64,000 nucleotides of DNA from Microbulbifer sp. A4B17 (GTDB lineage: Bacteria > Pseudomonadota > Gammaproteobacteria > Pseudomonadales > Cellvibrionaceae): assembly GCF_003076275.1 (NCBI RefSeq), contig NZ_CP029064.1, positions 4,444,001 to 4,508,000 of the forward strand, written 5' to 3'. A program made the position numbers and the translations under genes. Shown here in pieces: positions 62,485-64,000 of this stretch. The notes below the pieces were generated by a model. The model searched no databases, was not told the origin of the DNA, and worked only from the letters and a program-made list of their open reading frames with translations. Position 1 is the first letter of the stretch. Every line of letters starts with the position of its first letter.

Positions 62485-63290
62485 GAATATCCTACCTGAA
62501 TAAAATTTATTTCTTATTTGGCGTATAAGATTTTTCAACAGTTCTTTAGAAACTCACTCCAAGAATATAGCAAAGCAGTTTTTAGGATTATCAATAAAAA
62601 TGAATTTAATGAAGGGTTGTATGTAAAGTTTCACTTATCTCTTACGCCAAAACTGGAGAGCTTGATCTAAGCGCAAATATCGGGATAAGAAATGAAAGGG
62701 ATACCATACTTACAGCTGTATTATCCCAAAAGCTACTCTTGATTATTCAGTCCTGGGAACTTATTTCAGGGTATTTATTTAAAGTAGAAAGTGTCTTTGT
62801 AGAATTTTAAGAGTTACATCAGATGATGTTAAGACCACAATCATGACTTTACTCCTGTAAAGGAATTGAAGAACTTCCCAAGATTGAGCCAATCACTTAA
62901 TCACATGAAAACCAAGTCTGCAGAAAAAGTTTATCTTGGCATGACACATAAAATGCCAGCCACTTGAGCATTACCGGGACAACTTAACAATGAGGCACAA
63001 GCACAGCTTGAGCGAGGCTCAACCCCTACTGTCGAGAGGACCTTCAACGTTGAACATTGATTGTCTGAGTGGATTGGCTTTTGGATCAGCGGCATTAAAG
63101 TTGATCTACCTCAATACCCCCACCCCCAACTGCGCCATTATGCGCAACAAAATTATTCGATGAGATAGGCGCCAAATTCGACAAATGGGACAGTCATGTA
63201 CTCGGGCTGACAACCCCATCATGGTAGATTAGACCTCATGGTCAACTGCAGGTCGCACTGGCCAATAACACGCTTAGTTGAGGAGAAAAA
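62485..63290. other. Spacer before the UspE-like gene
   Basis: About 800 bp without a gene. It holds a small inverted repeat TTGAGC/GCTCAA at 63008-63022 and the FNR-like site at 63101-63114. I see no promoter strong enough to name. Confidence 0.45.
63101..63114 (+). promoter_or_regulatory. FNR/Anr-box-like site
   Basis: TTGATCTACCTCAA matches the FNR/Anr consensus TTGAT-N4-ATCAA at nine of ten defined bases (C for A at the start of the second half). It is 177 bp before the UspE-like start; oxygen-controlled usp genes are known in Pseudomonas. Confidence 0.45.
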
Positions 63291-64000
63291 ATGGAGCAGC
63301 AAAGCACCGTATTCGTTGTAGTGGACCCTAACGATGAGAAGCATGTAGCTCTGGAGCGAGCCCTGATCACTTCACGTGGACGCAATCCTCAGCCGCGACT
63401 GGCTGTATTCGTCGCAGTTGATGGTGAAGCGGTGGATACCCGTGCAGTTAACGACCACCTGTTTCGCGATGAGTCCTGGTTCCGTGAACAAATTCGTGAA
63501 CCCATCTCAGAAGCTGGTCTTTCCTGTGAGATCACTGTTTGCTGGTCCAGTGATTGGCAGGCCGCCATCGTGCAGGAATCAAAGCGTTGCAACGCAGAAA
63601 TGATCTACCTACCAGTACACGCGAAGAACAGCCGTCGCTTTACCTTCGCCGAGTCCAAGTGGCGAGTCCTGAAAACAGCGCGCTGCCCAGTGGTATTGAT
63701 TCGCCCCGGCGCCAAGGACGAGCGCAAAGTTGTGTTGGCTACCGTTAACTACCAGGCAAAAACCCTCGAGCAGCGCGAGCTCAACCGCCAGATCAGCGAA
63801 CGCGCGACCTATATCGCAGGTCATTACGGGGCAGAGCTACACCTCGTAAACGCCTTCCTGGATTCCATGCTCTACCCAGATCGCGGTGCTTTGGCCAAGC
63901 TTGCCGATAAGACCGGTGTCCCCACCCATCGCATTCACGTAAAGCGCGGCTATACCAGTGATGTTGTTGAGGAGGTGGCCCGTGAGATCGATGCAGACCT
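63291..64000 (+). CDS. Universal stress protein, UspE-like tandem type (3' end beyond window)
   Basis: The frame is open from the ATG at 63291 (GAGGAG eight bases upstream) to the window edge, 236 codons, without a stop. The first half is a UspA domain (FVVVDPNDEKHVALERAL, then AEMIYLPV and LLKTARCPVVLIRPG-like). A second Usp domain starts at KVVLATVNY, so the protein is the two-domain UspE type. These proteins bind ATP or AMP and support survival in stress or low oxygen. The upstream FNR-like site agrees with that. The C-terminal end is missing here. Confidence 0.85.
   Translation, partial: MEQQSTVFVVVDPNDEKHVALERALITSRGRNPQPRLAVFVAVDGEAVDTRAVNDHLFRDESWFREQIREPISEAGLSCEITVCWSSDWQAAIVQESKRCNAEMIYLPVHAKNSRRFTFAESKWRVLKTARCPVVLIRPGAKDERKVVLATVNYQAKTLEQRELNRQISERATYIAGHYGAELHLVNAFLDSMLYPDRGALAKLADKTGVPTHRIHVKRGYTSDVVEEVAREIDAD

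Overview
The window looks like chromosome from a marine, polysaccharide-degrading gammaproteobacterium of the Microbulbifer/Cellvibrionales type. This is inferred from gene content: a MalT-type regulator with several secreted or lipoprotein alpha-amylases and alpha-glucosidases, a very large DUF748 protein, fused SelD, MnmH, RlmD, an H-NS-like protein and AT-rich spacers. I saw no rRNA, tRNA, CRISPR array or intact insertion sequence.

Layout. 1-5 kb: the 5' part of a secreted protein of unknown function (minus strand), a spacer with ten perfect 7-bp repeats, the iron-export pair fetA/fetB, a small membrane protein and a GFA-family zinc protein. 5-17 kb: a 1751-residue DUF748 envelope protein with many paired cysteines, a SelD fusion, NDH-2, CobB, a periplasmic histidine phosphatase and an H-NS-like protein. 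17-29 kb: a CBS-pair protein, an SLC13 transporter, a caspase-like orphan, MnmH, then a minus-strand block of housekeeping and metabolic genes (SDR, VOC, DUF2750, RlmD, YgjP, thioesterase, DUF2799 lipoprotein, MBL hydrolase, alpha/beta-hydrolase-like). 29-34 kb: a MalT-like activator and a GH13 alpha-glucosidase, separated by two perfect matches to the MalT-box consensus.

34.7-38.4 kb is the most interesting part. It is an integron cassette array without a visible integrase (CALIN): four attC sites, each with matching arms and an extrahelical base, separate small orphan genes. The last cassette is unusually long (about 2.3 kb). It carries a secreted protein with Asp-rich calcium-type repeats and a C-terminal domain resembling polymorphic toxins, followed 3 bp later by a candidate immunity gene. 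The array sits between two diverged copies of the alpha-glucosidase/ATPase junction. Each copy keeps one intact gene and a decayed piece of the other.

38.8-49 kb: a P3A-type H+-ATPase, PPK2, an NHL-propeller lipoprotein with a decayed 3' copy nearby, a cupin, a sulfotransferase, an arylsulfotransferase and an L,D-transpeptidase with decapeptide repeats. 49-60.5 kb: an AGCS symporter, then a maltodextrin locus. A sugar transporter and a GH31 glucosidase diverge from a palindrome made of two MalT-box-like elements, and the glucosidase is followed by an amylase lipoprotein. After this come a P460-like c-type cytochrome behind a strong operator palindrome and a multi-domain secreted alpha-amylase. 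61-64 kb: an isocitrate lyase/PEP mutase-family enzyme and the start of a UspE-like gene with an FNR-like site upstream.

Functional links. The MalT-like protein probably controls both starch clusters: secreted amylases cut starch, GH31 and GH13 glucosidases finish the oligosaccharides, and the MFS protein imports them. The SelD fusion can supply selenophosphate to MnmH for tRNA selenouridine. No selA or selB is seen here.
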